Shown here piece after piece: positions 48,323 to 60,798 of a DNA stretch of 64,000 nucleotides; the stretch's first letter is position 1; every line of letters starts with the position of its first letter. The DNA lies in the NCBI GenBank assembly GCA_963682175.1, contig OY821771.1, forward strand, positions 39,452,201 to 39,516,200, given 5' to 3'. A model generated the notes under the pieces. That model had not been told where the DNA came from. It saw only the letters and a program-made list of their open reading frames with translations, and did no database searches. This DNA comes from Triglochin maritima. Lineage: Eukaryota > Streptophyta > Magnoliopsida > Alismatales > Juncaginaceae. Made by a program: the position numbers and the translations under genes.

Positions 48323-51300
48323 ATGAAGCGTCCCCGGAGCAGCCCCGACGTATCCCACCTGTCCCGGCGGTGGCGCCCGACCCACGCCATCCTCCTCCTC
48401 GCCTTCCTCTACCTCCTCTTCATCGCCCTCAAGCTCCCCCGCTTCCTCGAGGTCGCCTACATGCTTGGCGCCGACCACGCCTTCTCCTCCGACGCCGACC
48501 CCCACCTCGCCGGCCCTCTCCTCCGCGACTCCTCCTTCCACCGCAAGCTCGAGGACGAGGCCGACGCCGCCCTCTCCTCCTCCTCCATCCGCCCCCTTCG
48601 CCACCCCTTTGGCCGCATCACCGGCGACTTCTTCAGAAGACTCAGAGAAGGCAACGGGACGACGGACCTGTCCGAGATCGAGAGGATGGCGAACGAGGCT
48701 TGGGTGCTGGGGACGAAGGCGTGGGAGGAGGTGGAGAGGTGGGGTGGGGAGGGGGAAAATGAGAAGGTGATGGTGGAGTCTTGTCCTAGTTCGGTGTTGG
48801 TTGGGAGGGAGGAGTTGAGAAGGGACGGGGAGCAGTTGATGTTTCTGCCGTGCGGGTTGAGCGGAGGGTCGTCGATTACGGTCGTCGGGATGCCGAGGAA
48901 TGGGCACATGGAGTACGTGCCGCAGTTGGCTAGAATGGGGCCGAGGGTTGATCCCATGGTTATGGTTACTCAGTTCATGGTTGAGTTGCAGGGGCTCAAG
49001 ACCGTGGATGGGGAGGATCCTCCTAGGATTTTGCATCTTAATCCCAGACTCAAGGGGGACTGGAGTAGACGGCCTGTCATCGAGCATAATACTTGTTATA
49101 GGATGCAATGGGGCTCTGCTCAGCGCTGCGACGGGTTGGCTTCCAAAGAAGAGGATGATAAGAGTATGCTGCTTGCTTCTCTTTTAACTGAACTAAACTT
49201 GTATTTTTATTTCAATGATCCATTTCATGTTTTCCTGAATGCATTTTCTATTTGAGATTCTTTCTATTTGAGTAGTGAGCAGTTAAGTTATAGGCTTATG
49301 TTGCATTGCAATATTGCATTGTATGCAGTTGATGGTTATGTGAAGTGCGAGAAGTGGATTCGTGATGATGTTGCGGATTCTAAGGAAAAGGAATCGAAGA
49401 CTACTTCGTGGTTGAGACGGTTTATAGGCAGAGCTAAGAAGCCTGCTATGACATGGCCTTTCCCCTTCGTGGAGGATAGGTTGTTTGTGTTGACTATAAG
49501 AGCTGGTGCTGAAGGGTATCACATTAACGTTGGGGGCCGACATATTACTTCGTTTCCTTATCGGACAGTAAGTTTCGAGCATTGAGTCTGGTTTCTTGAT
49601 ATCGTCTAAAAAAACTAGCTTTTACTTGTAGTTGTTGTAACTACATATTTTCGTTGTGCAATGCCAGTTGAGTTATGTAATGAGCTATCACATCACGTTG
49701 ATACCATTATAGAAATTTTGTGGTCTCCAGGAACTAGATGCTTTGTTGGTAACTGTCTTCAATTTGTCTTGCCAGGGTTTTACTGTTGAAGATGCAACAG
49801 GACTCTCCATAAAAGGAGATGTTGAAGTTCATTCAGTATATGCCACTTCTCTTCCAGTTTCCCATCCCAGTTTTTCACTTCAACGAGTGTTGGAAATGTC
49901 TGAAAAGTGGAAAGCAAAGGATCCACCCGAAGGACCCATTGATCTTTTTATTGGAATTCTCTCTGCCACAAATCATTTTGCAGAGCGAATGGCTGTTAGG
50001 AAAACATGGATGCAGTCAGATGCTATCAAATCTTCAAAAGTTGTTGCTCGTTTTTTCGTGGCACTGGTAAGTTACTAAGTTGTACTGTGTTTGAATTATT
50101 TGTAAATTCCATCGCAAAGCAAAATCACTACCTTGCTTTCATTGTGACTAAATGAAAATAAGTCACATATTCAGCCGCTTCTTAAAAAACTTAAATTATC
50201 ATAAGTCTTTTTGAATTTTGGTATCATTTTCCATAATTTCTTATGGTCCATTATTCACAGCTGACTGTGTAATTATAATCAGAATCAGTTTGATTATGAA
50301 AAGAACTTATAGTAATTGGTGTTTTAAGATGCTTTCTAAAAGAATTTCAGAGGGTGCAAAACATAGGGGGAAATTGTGAGATTTTAGTCAAGCAATGTGA
50401 TTCTAATTCTTTATTTGTTGTCTCCTTCACTATTGCTGTCTTGGTGTTCAGAATCCAAGGAAAGAAGTTAATGCAGTGCTAAAGAAGGAGGCAGATTATT
50501 TTGGGGACATTGTAATCTTGCCTTTTATGGATCGTTACGAACTTGTTGTTCTTAAAACCATTGCTATTTGTGAATATGGGGTGAGTGAAATAATAATGAA
50601 TATAAAATTTAGCTTAACATTTCTGTCTTTCAAATATAGTTTTCTGTTTTAAAGTTCAACAGAACTTTCTAGTGACATTTAATTTTCTGTCCATGGTGCA
50701 GATACAAAATTTGACTGCTGCATATACAATGAAATGTGATGATGACACATTTGTTAGGGTTGACACTGTTCTAAAAGAAATATACAGTGTCCCTCGTAAA
50801 AAATCCCTTTATATGGGCAATCTCAACCTCTTGCACAGGCCTCTTCGACATGGAAAATGGGCCGTCACTTACGAGGTATAAATTATATGTACCATTTGGT
50901 TGCCTACCTTGTTTTTCAGTATTTGCACGTGATTTATGTATTTTTTGACTATCATATCTTTCCAAAAAACTTATCCAATCATGGAGATTCAGACCAAACT
51001 TTTAGTTGGAGAATAGCAGCTAGTATGTTGGTTGAACTCGGGTTTTACCCATGATATTAGGTTCTATAACATTAACATACTAATGTCCTGTCCCATAAGA
51101 TAATATTTGAAAATGACATTAAGATGTTGTATTAACAATAAAACATTTATTATTTTGAATGGCCAATGAGGCAATGATAATAAAAAAAGAATGACCAAAG
51201 CTTAAATAAGTTGAATTTTTATTTTGACAAAATTTACATAAATTTGGAATTTGAAAGTGTCACGAGGGGTTTTCGAATTCCCATGGACCAAACATGTCAT

Positions 51301-52432
51301 TTGTGAATGTCACCATCTAAAATTCATGTTGAATTACCACATTTAAACACACCCTAAGAGAAACGTGGGCAATGAACAATCACAATACAATTTAGTAGTT
51401 TTCTAATTCCAATTGTATAAATAACTAAGAGAAGTATAAGTCAAATATCATCTTAGAAGTTTGAAGAGTAGCTCTCTATTATGTTTGAATAATGACACTA
51501 GCAATTTGCAATAAAGTCCATCTGAAATGCTGAATAGTTGTTTCAAGCAACTAATTTACCTACAATTTGCGTCTACCCTTGTAATGGTTGCAATGGTTCC
51601 TTTAGCAAATAAAATATTTGGGGTTCGGTGTGGTTACTTAGGTGCTCCTAGGAATTCCTTTGTCTGGATATCGATATTGCCTTTTTATTATCATATATCT
51701 ATAGTAATAAATTATTTGGATATTTGTGTACAACCACCACTGTAGGCTTATCATTTGTCAATCAACATCTTATATGCTGTTGTCCGATATAGGGTTGCAG
51801 AAATTGACATGATCCTTTGCCCATTCTCCAGTTTTGAATCTGAACTTTATTAGTTGGTTTAAGTCAACTTATTTAAAATGTTGCTTAATAGATATTCATC
51901 TATCTTGATGCTTTTTCATTAATGATGACAAAACTTTGCTGAGTATGTTTTATGTTTTCTGTTACTTCAATATGTATTTATATGTTCAACAGGAATGGCC
52001 TGAAGCCATTTATCCACCTTATGCAAATGGTCCGGGATATATAATTTCAAGTGATATTGCCAGATTCGTTGCATCTCAACACGTCAATCAGAGTCTAAGG
52101 GTATGAATTTTGATTAAAACAACTCATTGATGTCAATGGACTAAATGATAACAGTAAATCTCGGCTTACTGAAAGCGTTAGTTTTTTTCCTAATGTAAAA
52201 TGATTGTGTTATTATGTGTTTGCAGCTTTTCAAGATGGAAGATGTAAGCATGGGTATGTGGGTTGAACAATTCAACACCTCTACACCTGTACAATATTCT
52301 CACAATTGGAAATTCTGTCAATATGGTTGCATGGAAAATTATTTCACTGCACACTATCAGTCGCCACGGCAGATGATTTGTCTGTGGGAGAAGCTGGCCA
52401 GAGGCCGCCCTGAGTGCTGCAACTCTAGATGA
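48323..52432 (+). CDS. Hydroxyproline O-galactosyltransferase, GT31 with galectin domain
   Basis: Seven exons (48323-49163, 49329-49567, 49776-50066, 50452-50580, 50702-50875, 51993-52100, 52226-52432), GT-AG, 662 residues. The order is: basic cytosolic tail, one membrane anchor ([19 protein letters not shown], residues about 21-39) as in type II Golgi proteins, a stem, a galectin-like domain ([20 protein letters not shown] to WGSAQRCDG and [20 protein letters not shown]), then the GT31 domain ([25 protein letters not shown]) with the metal-binding DxD motif in [11 protein letters not shown] (about residue 513) and [12 protein letters not shown]. The enzyme adds the first galactose to hydroxyproline of arabinogalactan proteins in ER/Golgi. 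Length and domain order fit GALT2-6, but I cannot say which. The ATG at 48323 is preferred over an in-frame one at 48077 because it puts the anchor near the N-terminus. Exon 1 is strongly GC-rich. Confidence 0.94.
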
Positions 52433-53407
52433 GAATCGTATTTTTCTGTCTTTTCTTATACTCAGAAGTCAGAATCGTTCATGAATTTTGTAGAAGGTTC
52501 ATGCCAATTTCAGCCGACTTATCAGTTTCTCAGTAGAGGCAGCTTTCAGTCGCGGACGATCCTGGGCATTTTTTTCTGCCTCATTTTTTGGAGGTCAATT
52601 TGTAAAATATTGTACATGTCTTGTTCATCATTTTCTTAATCTCATGATATATTTGTCTTGACTTTTATGTGATGGTTTTTGTTGATGTTGTAGTCACCAA
52701 GCTTGTGATATAATTGTTCATCCAGAAATTATCCTACTGTTGCTACTGGGTTTTCTGCAAGAGAATAGCTGTTTTTGCCGAAGGAAGCAAAGTAACTTAA
52801 ATAAGAAATTGTCACTGTGACTTTAAGTGCATTATTGTTGTTCAACTTCATTCGCTATAAGTTTATAACTGCATCTTAACATGAGATTTGATGTGTTCAT
52901 ATTAAAATTTGATTATTACTACCAGAGGTTAAGCAATTGACAAAGTACACAAGTATGCTGTCTTGCATTGATCCCACAGTTCTGCAGATGTATAGTCACA
53001 ATATTCAATACTGGAATTTGTTTTCACTGATTAAAAAAAAATGAGATATAACATTCAGGTTAACAACGAATGTGTTAGGTGGAAGAAGTATCTATTTGAA
53101 TATTTATCAGTTATGGTAGGATATTGAATACTATTTTGTTGATCAATGACATTGATATCATCAATAAAATCTCTTGCATCAATTTAAGATGAGGTCCTCA
53201 ACGATGGCTTTCTTTCAAGGGATCCCATTGCTGATGTCCAATAAGTAATAAGATGATATAGTCTTACTTAATACTCTTGAGTCTTGAAGACTAATAAGTA
53301 TAATATTTACCGCTTGTTTTCAGTTGTACTCAAAATCGGATCCCTAGATGTGCACAAGATGGTAGTGGTGGGAAAAAATAGACACAATAGAACAGATATA
53401 AAAAGAA
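52433..53407. other. Intergenic between convergent GALT and BAG genes
   Basis: Likely holds both 3' untranslated regions. AT-rich, no other feature seen. Confidence 0.45.
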
Positions 53408-55096
53408 TCAATCAAAGAATTCCCAATTTGTCAAAGCTGGCGTCTCAAATGTCTCCCACTTAGTTGTGACAACAACATTGCGAGCTCTCTCATTGGAATC
53501 TTTCAGCACATCCAGTGTTTCCACACACTTCTGAATTCTCTTACCCTGCAACAGAAAGGGATGCAAATCAACAAAACAAAAAAATATGCTAATATCTAAT
53601 GCTAAATTCAGAATCAACAACTTTAGAATGATAAATTCAGTAATATGCTAATATCTAGATGTTACGCCAATACAGCAAAACAAAAAATAGTAGTCTGGTT
53701 GACCAGTTTACCTGGACCATCTTCTGCGAAGAGGCTTCTCCTTCAGCAGGAATTCTGTCCAGCCTAACAGCTTGCCTCATAAACATCTCGATCAAGGTTG
53801 TAATTTGTACATCTGCCACCTTATTACCATTTGATATTGTTTCCTCGATGGCGGTAACCTGAAATTTACATATACGATAGTAAGCTTGAAAAATGAAAAA
53901 TGTTGTGAGCTTATATGAGTAGTATGGGCAATGCAAATACTATTCGCTGGTCACTTGAATTTCATTTTGGTCTTAGCAGAAAACAACTGGGAACTTCGAA
54001 GTTTTTACCTGATCGGCCAATTTATCAACATCGATTGAGACGTCGTAAATGGCTTTTTGGATGAATTGTGACCTAACATTCCTTTTCTTCTCTATATATC
54101 TTCTCTCTAGACTTGCTGGGTCTTCTTCCAATACAATTTTGGATTTGTTCTTTACACCACATAAATCTAAGAAATCTCCATTTTCACGTTCTTTTCCTTT
54201 ATAAAATATTCTTTGATCTGCTGGTTGTAGATTCGTCTCTGATGCTAGAAGCCTCTTCAGTTCCCCTGAGCATATATGAGTTCCAAGGATTAAAACAAGG
54301 AACTAAAGGCATTAGGATTATTCTAACAACAAATAAGGTTTAGAGACACTTTCTTGTCAAATTCATGGAGGCAGGATGAATGTAAAAGGTTTGCAAAAGA
54401 GTATAAAAATGCTAGTGGATATAAGACCTGAGAATCGGAACATATATAAAGCATATGTGTAAGACATTGAGATTGGTATTTAAGCCCTTAATTTCATTGT
54501 ACAGAAGCATAACAGAGAAAATATAAGAACTTCGTGCGTGTCATAATTTTGTTCAATGTAATTGCAAAACAGAAGTTTAGTAACTGTCACATAAGAAGAT
54601 GCAATTTTAGGAGTGAAATGATCAATAATAGAAAATAACTGTCTAGTTCAGCAAAACAAATTACCAAAAAATAGCAGAAAGCTAGCATTTCCCGAACAAA
54701 TTTTAAACAAGACAAGATAGTGAAAACAAAATATCTTGTGGATTTTAACTAGTATATATCATTACCAAAAAAATCCAAAATTTCCAGAAAATATAATTGT
54801 GAAATCCCAAACCCAAAGACACGTACAACTCCGAACAGCGACTATCTCCGATTAGTAGTCTTAATTAACAGCAAGTATTAAAGAAACAACTTTTTTTCCC
54901 CCGAAAAAAAAAACGGAATTTCACCAAAAGTGGCCTGGGAGCTGACGGAGAGTTGGAATCTGGTGGCGCCGTAAGAAACCCTGACGGTGACCGTCCTGAC
55001 AGGTGTGAACCAACGTCCCTCCGTCCGCTTCTGAACAAGCATCCCTCCCGGCCGCTTCTCCCACTCAACGTCGCCGGAGTCCTCGTCTGAGCCCAT
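53408..55096 (-). CDS. BAG-family molecular chaperone regulator (UBL + BAG)
   Basis: Four exons on the minus strand (55096-54925, 54265-54009, 53858-53712, 53545-53408), GT-AG, 237 residues. It begins MGSDEDSGDVEWEKRPGGML and VQKR, the conserved lead-in of plant BAG1-4. A ubiquitin-like domain spans about residues 36-106 (VRVSYGATRFQLSVSSQATF, LQPADQRIFYKGKERENGDF). The BAG domain runs about 127-207 (YDVSIDVDKLADQVTAIEET, MFMRQAVRLDRIPAEGEA, KRIQKCVETLDVLKD). BAG domains bind the ATPase domain of Hsp70 and act as nucleotide-exchange co-chaperones; plant BAG1-4 have roles in stress tolerance. An in-frame ATG 34 codons upstream is less likely than the one at MGSDED, since family members start close before WE-RPGGM. 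Confidence 0.93.
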
Positions 55097-56011
55097 CTCT
55101 CTACAAATTAATGTGGAAAAGAGAAGAGGAGAAGAGAAGAGTAGTATAATGTGGTGGTTGGTTTTCCACCGACAGGTTTCCAACTTGCCACGTGGCACTT
55201 TCCATTTGTCAATCCTTCTAGACAGACTCTGGACTGGAATTACGTATGTCGTATAATATTATTGGGGATTTGTTGGTTGGGTTTAACTGTTTTAACTGTT
55301 TAAGGTTTATGTATTATGTACGAGGAAATGAGGTGGAACAATATTCACACACAAAAAAACTTTCCATATTTTAGTTTTCTATATGTTATGGCAATTCAAC
55401 TGCGGTCTTCTATCTTGATTTTCCGTAAACTAGACTAGACTAGACTACTACTTGGGAGTCCCTTGTGTTTGCGATACACTTTTTTATGTCTACCTATCAT
55501 TTGAGATTTTTAACTTGATTATTTCATATGACTTTTTTAAATATAGCAACCTCTAATATGTTTCTTTCGTTTGAAGTGTTTTGCATCATCACTTTTTTAC
55601 TTTTTAGATGCAACAACTTTAGGTCCGTTAGTTTTGGAAGTTTTTTCTCTCCTATTTTTCCTCATTAATTAGTTTTTTCAGACATTCAATGGAACGTTTC
55701 CTAGGTGAACCCTTAATGTTGGTTAGTTCACCTTAAGATTTATTTGACCCTCGACTTTATGGAATAAGTTAAACAACCAAACAAATTTAAGCCAATTTGT
55801 TTGCATTGAACTGAAGTTTTAAAAACCATATAACGCCAGCCCAACCAATCACTTATGTTTGGATGTGTTCGTTTACTTCAAATTATGTTCAAGCATACGA
55901 GCTCTAGCCTCTAGGGTTCAATTTTGTAATATAACTTCGTGGTTCATACTCTCATTTAAACATTATTCTTTAACGAAAATCTACCATTTATCAAAAAAAA
56001 AAAGTGATGGC
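55097..56011. other. Intergenic, BAG promoter side
   Basis: Holds the presumed BAG promoter (GA-rich leader at 55115-55145) and AT-rich sequence with a short TAGAC tandem near 55430. Nothing else recognised. Confidence 0.45.
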
Positions 56012-56020
56012 TAAAAAATA

Positions 56021-56772
56021 GGAAATTTTTTCAAAATAATATTTTTTTAAAAAAAAATTCTCAAAATAAACCTCAAACAAAAGTATTTCTCAAACTAGAC
56101 CCGCTGCCACCACGTGGTGACACGTGGCGGCGGCGGGTTTTGTTTTTTTGTACATAGATAAATCGGCATCACCAGTGCCGAGTTCTCCCAAAGAGAACTC
56201 GGCACGGGAGATGGGGGCGTCGGGCTGCTTATATAGCCCGACAGAACTCGGCGTTTGTAACGCCGAGTTTATATAGCCCGACGGAACTCGGCGTTACAAA
56301 CGCCGAGTTCTACCTTTAGAACTCGGCATCCTAGATGCCGAGTTTTATTTCAGTAACTGTTCTCCTGGGCGTCAATCGTCTCATGCACGATCTGAGCGTC
56401 AGGAGAACAGTTTTCAAATAGAACTCGGCACTCTAACTGCCGAGTTCTATTTGAATCACCTCAGAAAACGTCAAGTGTTGGGCAATAAAAAATCAAGTAG
56501 AACTCGGCATCACCAGTGTCGAGTTCTTCCAAAGAGAACTCGGCATCACCAGTGACGAGTTCTCTCTGGGAGAACTCGGCATCACCAGTGCCGAGTTCTC
56601 TTTGGGAGAACTCGGCACTGGTGATGCCGAGTTCTCTATGCACAAAAAAACAAAACCCGCCGCCGCCACGTGTCACCACGTGGTGGCAGCAGGTCTAGTT
56701 TGAGAAATACTTTTGTTTGAGGTTTATTTTGAGTTTTGTTTTTCAAAAAAATTCCATTTTGAAAAATTTTCC
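56021..56772. mobile_element. Mutator-type MITE carrying GAACTCGGCA palindromes
   Basis: Terminal inverted repeats of about 140 bp (from GGAAATTTTTTC, through AAAATAAACCTCAAACAAAA, to CCGCC.CCACGTGTCACC) enclose the element. A 9-bp duplication, TAAAAAATA, lies at 56012-56020 and 56773-56781, as for Mutator-like elements. Inside are at least nine GAACTCGGCA/TGCCGAGTTC palindromic units, several as back-to-back hairpins around CATCACCAGTG, plus a TATATAGCCCGAC repeat that may be a core promoter. There is no coding capacity. The interior is related to 2705-2905. Confidence 0.92.
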
Positions 56773-56781
56773 TAAAAAATA

Positions 56782-57524
56782 AAGTTCTCATCGCTACTTG
56801 ACAAAATACGAAAGGTTTTCAAATAAAAAAACTTTGTAATTGTGGACCAATGGATTTGGATGGACGGTCGATATCTGTCCACGTCAATGAAAAGAAGGGT
56901 GGTTGATGTGGATGTTGACTTGAGGTATGGGCAGGTGCAATGATCGCCACGTGGGTGTGAGTTGGCATGAATAGTAGAACAACGGTTGTGATGAGCTGTA
57001 ACCGAAAAATAACCCTTTGTCGTGGCTCGGACTCATTAATTATGAAAATAACCCTTTAGCAGAAGAAATCAATTCATTAATTAGAAGTTGTTCAACGGAA
57101 ACTTGATTCGAGATCCAATTGTTAATCGAATAAAAACAATTAGTTTGATTCTATCGTGTCTTGTTTTCTTGTCCACGGAATATTCATGATTTAATCCAAT
57201 TAAATTTACCTTAATCTAGAAGAGTGTTCTGTTCGTGTTGAAATTAAGGTGAACTGTAATAGTTTTGATGCAGTGTGTGGAGTGGTTTGTAGAGATTCGA
57301 AAAGCAAGATAAACGCGACGCGATGTTGTTCTCTAAACGTACGGAATCATTAAAATGAGCAACTGCTTTAAAAAAAGCTGAACCGCTATTCCTCGCCGTA
57401 AAACTACCTAAATCGTCCGTAAGATTATCATTTTGCTCCTCTACCATTTCTACTAACATAACTCATCATTTCACTCTTTTAACACAACTTTCTCTTCATA
57501 TCACTCTTCTATTCACCACATAAA
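56782..57524 (+). promoter_or_regulatory. Upstream region of the PMD gene
   Basis: Unique sequence whose last 150 bp (about 57375-57524) is conserved with the minus strand of 3588-3760 in front of the detached exon 1 copy. Shared blocks are TAAATCGTCC, ATTTTGC, CATTTCTACT and TCTTCATAT before the ATG. Conservation of a leader in two dispersed copies suggests it moves with the gene. Confidence 0.55.
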
Positions 57525-60147
57525 ATGTCTCGGAGGCCAGGAAAAGAACCAGCGGAGACTCCTGACTACTCACATCTGGTAAATTACCTTGTTTATTTCA
57601 ATTAATTTAAAAAAAAAACATTTTTGGAGGAGGCGGTTCCCACGAATGCCCGATCGTTGGGTCGGGCGGCTCCCGCGGACACCCGACCCAAGGAACAGAC
57701 GTCTGCGGGAGACGTCTCCCACGTAGGGTAGGCGTCTCCGGCAGACGCCTACCACGTAGGGTAGGCGTCTAACGCAGACACCCGGTTTTTTTTTAATTTT
57801 TGTTAAAATTGATTATAAATTGTGATAAAATTTAAATAAATTGAATATTATGTTAATAATGAGTTAAATTAGTTTAGTAAATCGTTTATTGATTATAAAT
57901 TGTGATAATTAATAAATAAATCGCTAAATAAATTGATTATCATGTTAGTAATTAGTTGTGTACGATTTTAGTAAAAGATTATTGATTAATTGTGATAATT
58001 GCTAAATAAATCGATTATTTAGTTAATAATTAGTTTAATTATTTTAGTAAATCCATTAATAAATTTGTATTTTTAAAATTGAATTAATAGTTATCGGGTT
58101 ACCGTGGAGGAAAATGGAAATCAATTCCCTTACGCGCGGTACGTAGTATAGCAGACGAGTCAGGTCCTCGTCATCCACGCACACGTGGTATTTCTGCTTC
58201 AGTTAGGAGAGAGAGATCTGTTACGTCGTCGTCAGACACCTGGAGAGTCTTTCGACGACGAGGATGATTCAGATGAGGTGAGGAGTCACGACGACAGTGA
58301 CGATGGGGGCCGATACGACTTGGGGCCACAGGAGGAGGCGATACATCAGTCCGGTCGAGGACGGGGGCGACACGGTGGTCCTTCAGCTGAGTGGGTCATT
58401 AGGAAGGGTCGAGGTGGCCAGTTTGTGACCGGTGATTCGAGTTCGTGCACTGCAGACGCCCGAGCTCAGAAGAAGAAGAGGGGTGATGACGAGTCTTGGA
58501 TCGTCACGAATATTATTCCCGGTGGTCCTGTAGATGGCAGCGTTATTCCGAGTTTCGGAGTACACGTCGCCAGACGCATCTGGGATGGCGAGGAGCAGAA
58601 GGTTTTGAAGTGCCATAACCGGCACAAAGCCTGTACGACATTGCAGGCATGGCGTTCAATGATGACTGAGGATATGACGGCGACCATGGTTGACAGTGGA
58701 TTGGGTCACTTGCCGTACAACATGTTTTCCTGCATCGACATGTCGTTGATTTCGGCATTCATAGAGCGGTGGCAGCCTGACACCAACACTTTTCACTTGC
58801 CGTTCAGAGAGATGACGATCATGTTGCATGACGTCTTTCAGATTCTGCACATTCCTGTTGAGGGTCCCATGGTCAGTGAGCAGGCGCCGACATCTGAGCT
58901 GAAGTTATATGTATGTGAGTTGCTGGGTGTCAGCCTGGAGGGTCTTGGGCGGGATAACTCATTTTGGAGTGGCGGTGGTGTTAGTATCGACACTGTGGAC
59001 GAGTGTTGCAGACGGGGGCGACCACTACGAACTGAGGATACGCAGATGACTGCTTATCTCTTCTTACTGCTAGGCTGCATATTGTTTGTCAACAAGAGCG
59101 GTTTCAGACTGAGACCACATGACTTATTGGAGGCGAGGGACCCAGATACCATTGGTCAGTACTCATGGGGGTCGGCGACGTTGCCATATCTGTATCGCCA
59201 GCTGAGCATATCTAGTTGTGCTGATTGTGGTCAGATTACGGGTTGTCTTACACTGCTCCAGGCTTGGATATATGAGTATTTTCCTGCTTTCCGCCCACAT
59301 CGTGAGCGGAAGATTGTTGAGCGTGGCCATCCTCGTTCGCGTATGTGGGCTGTCCGGGCGGAGTATAAGAGCAAGAGTCGACTTCTTTCTATTCGTAGAC
59401 GGCTAGATCAGATGACTGGATCGCAGGTATATAATGTATATATCATTCATGTTTATTTAAATTTAACTTTATTATTAATAACGTATAAACGTTTAGGTGG
59501 AGTGGTTACCGTATGGTCCCGAGCCTGCTGAAGCTGTGCCGAGGACTACATTTGCCGGCATTATTCGTTATAGGGATATCACAGAGCCTTATATACATGA
59601 TCGCGTGTTACGTCAGTTAGGTCACATTCAGGTGATCCCGGTTGACATCCCGACGCCCGAGCATGCAGTACGGTCTGCGACTGCGACGATGTACGACGTC
59701 AGGCACAACGTTTCGTCCGTGGAATCGGTTTGGAGGACAATTCCGAGAGTAGGACGACTACACCTGGCCGATCTGAGTCGTAGCCGCGACCCCTCCACTT
59801 GTGCTCCAGATTATTTGCAGTGGTTCGGTAGGTGCTCACATCCACTACTCGTACGCGGTATCATTCCGAGACCGGAGAGACCACTGGATAGGACATGTGC
59901 CGATGCGGTAAGTTTATCTAATTTTATTTTTAATTGTAAAGTATATTTGGTTATTGTACGCTAATTTTATTTTACATACAGTGGATGAGTAGGGCGATAC
60001 AGTGTACGCAGCCGTTCTTGCGAGAGAGAGAGAGACAACATGCTGACTGAGGCGACGAGACTTGCATGTATAGATTGGGATCGCCTGATCGAGTATTGGA
60101 ACAGCCAGTTGGGCATTTCGGACCATGATTCAGATGCTGAGCTGTAG
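57525..60147 (+). CDS. Plant mobile domain (PMD, MAIN-like) protein, transposon-type
   Basis: Four exons: 57525-57578 (MSRRPGKEPAETPDYSHL), about 58155-59426, 59497-59907 and 59982 onward, all GT-AG in phase 0. After a long acidic, Arg-rich N-terminal region comes the PMD: MSLISAFIERWQPDTNTFHL, PFREMTIMLHDVFQILHIPV, EGPMVS, YSWGSATLPYLYRQL, WIYEYFPAFRP, VEWLPYGP. PMD proteins of the MAIN/MAIL1 type act in the nucleus in genome stability and transposon silencing; many copies travel with transposons. Read straight, exon 4 stops at 60050 (601 residues). A GA-repeat slip at 60021-60035 would instead give ACIDWDRLIEYWNSQLGI and a stop at 60147. The region around 58151-58260 is also open in another frame (PRTRGISASVRRERS) that looks more like relatives, so an old frameshift there is possible. 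Intron 1 holds GC-rich AGACGCC palindromes. Tail to tail with the MULE-OTU. Confidence 0.78.
57625..57788. repeat. GC-rich AGACGCC/GGCGTCT palindromes in PMD intron 1
   Basis: Units CCACGTAGGGTAGGCGTCT and GGCAGACGCCTA alternate in a GC-rich island inside an otherwise AT-rich intron. The same unit type builds the 240-bp palindrome at 3261-3500, so the island belongs to the gene family rather than being a chance insertion here. Confidence 0.75.
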
Positions 60148-60426
60148 TTGTCTTGCTTTTACTTTCGTTTTGTTGCACTGTTACTACATTTGTTGGTATT
60201 TGCTTATGTTTATTTGTGTACTCTTATTATTTATTTCTGACGAACATATCTTCTACATATTTCTTTGACTATCGTATTTTTTAATATTTATTTTTCACGA
60301 AAATATTTTCAACTTATTTCTTTAGATATCAAATAATATTTAAATTTAAAATACGGTAAAAGAACAACACGATATAAGTAGAAATACACGATATATTATA
60401 CATTACAAAAACATTACAAATTACAA

Positions 60427-60798
60427 TCAAAATGTATCATGTAACCGGTTCCAATACTCCATCCTACTTTGGTACTGATCCTCCCATCCCACAACACTCT
60501 CATCTCGCATTTGATACCGTAAGGTCGCTATAGGAGGTACTGGGAAATCATCAAGTAATTCCAAACGAATAAAATGTCTGTAACTCCCTAAATGAGCAAT
60601 GACCAACTCTCTGACAGGCCTCGTCATGGCAGACGGACACTCCCAAGGTAGAACAGTAAGACACGGGAACAACGAACCATCTGTTCCCACTGCGAAATAC
60701 ATGACCGCACACTTGTAAAAATTAGCAATAGGAAACAAGTCGGACCAAACCTCCATATAATGATCCTCGCCACAAACTCCCCCACCCCAATCAATTCG
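60427..60798 (-). pseudogene. C-terminal half of OTU-type protease domain of a MULE
   Basis: The minus strand reads IDWGGGVCGEDHYMEVWSDL, FPIANFYKCAVMYF, then ELVIAHLGSYRHFIRLELL, DDFPVPPIATLRYQ and ends at a stop. This is the second half of the OTU-like cysteine protease domain carried by some plant Mutator elements; the His in YRHFIRL sits where the catalytic His is expected. It continues directly from the first half at 63101-62857, from which it is separated by the solo LTR at 60799-62851. The two parts share the TSD at the break. Confidence 0.78.

Noticed and set aside
48305..49108. 267-residue minus-strand frame
   Set aside because: It is antisense to the GC-rich first exon of the galactosyltransferase; the Pro/His/Arg-rich composition reflects codon bias on the other strand.
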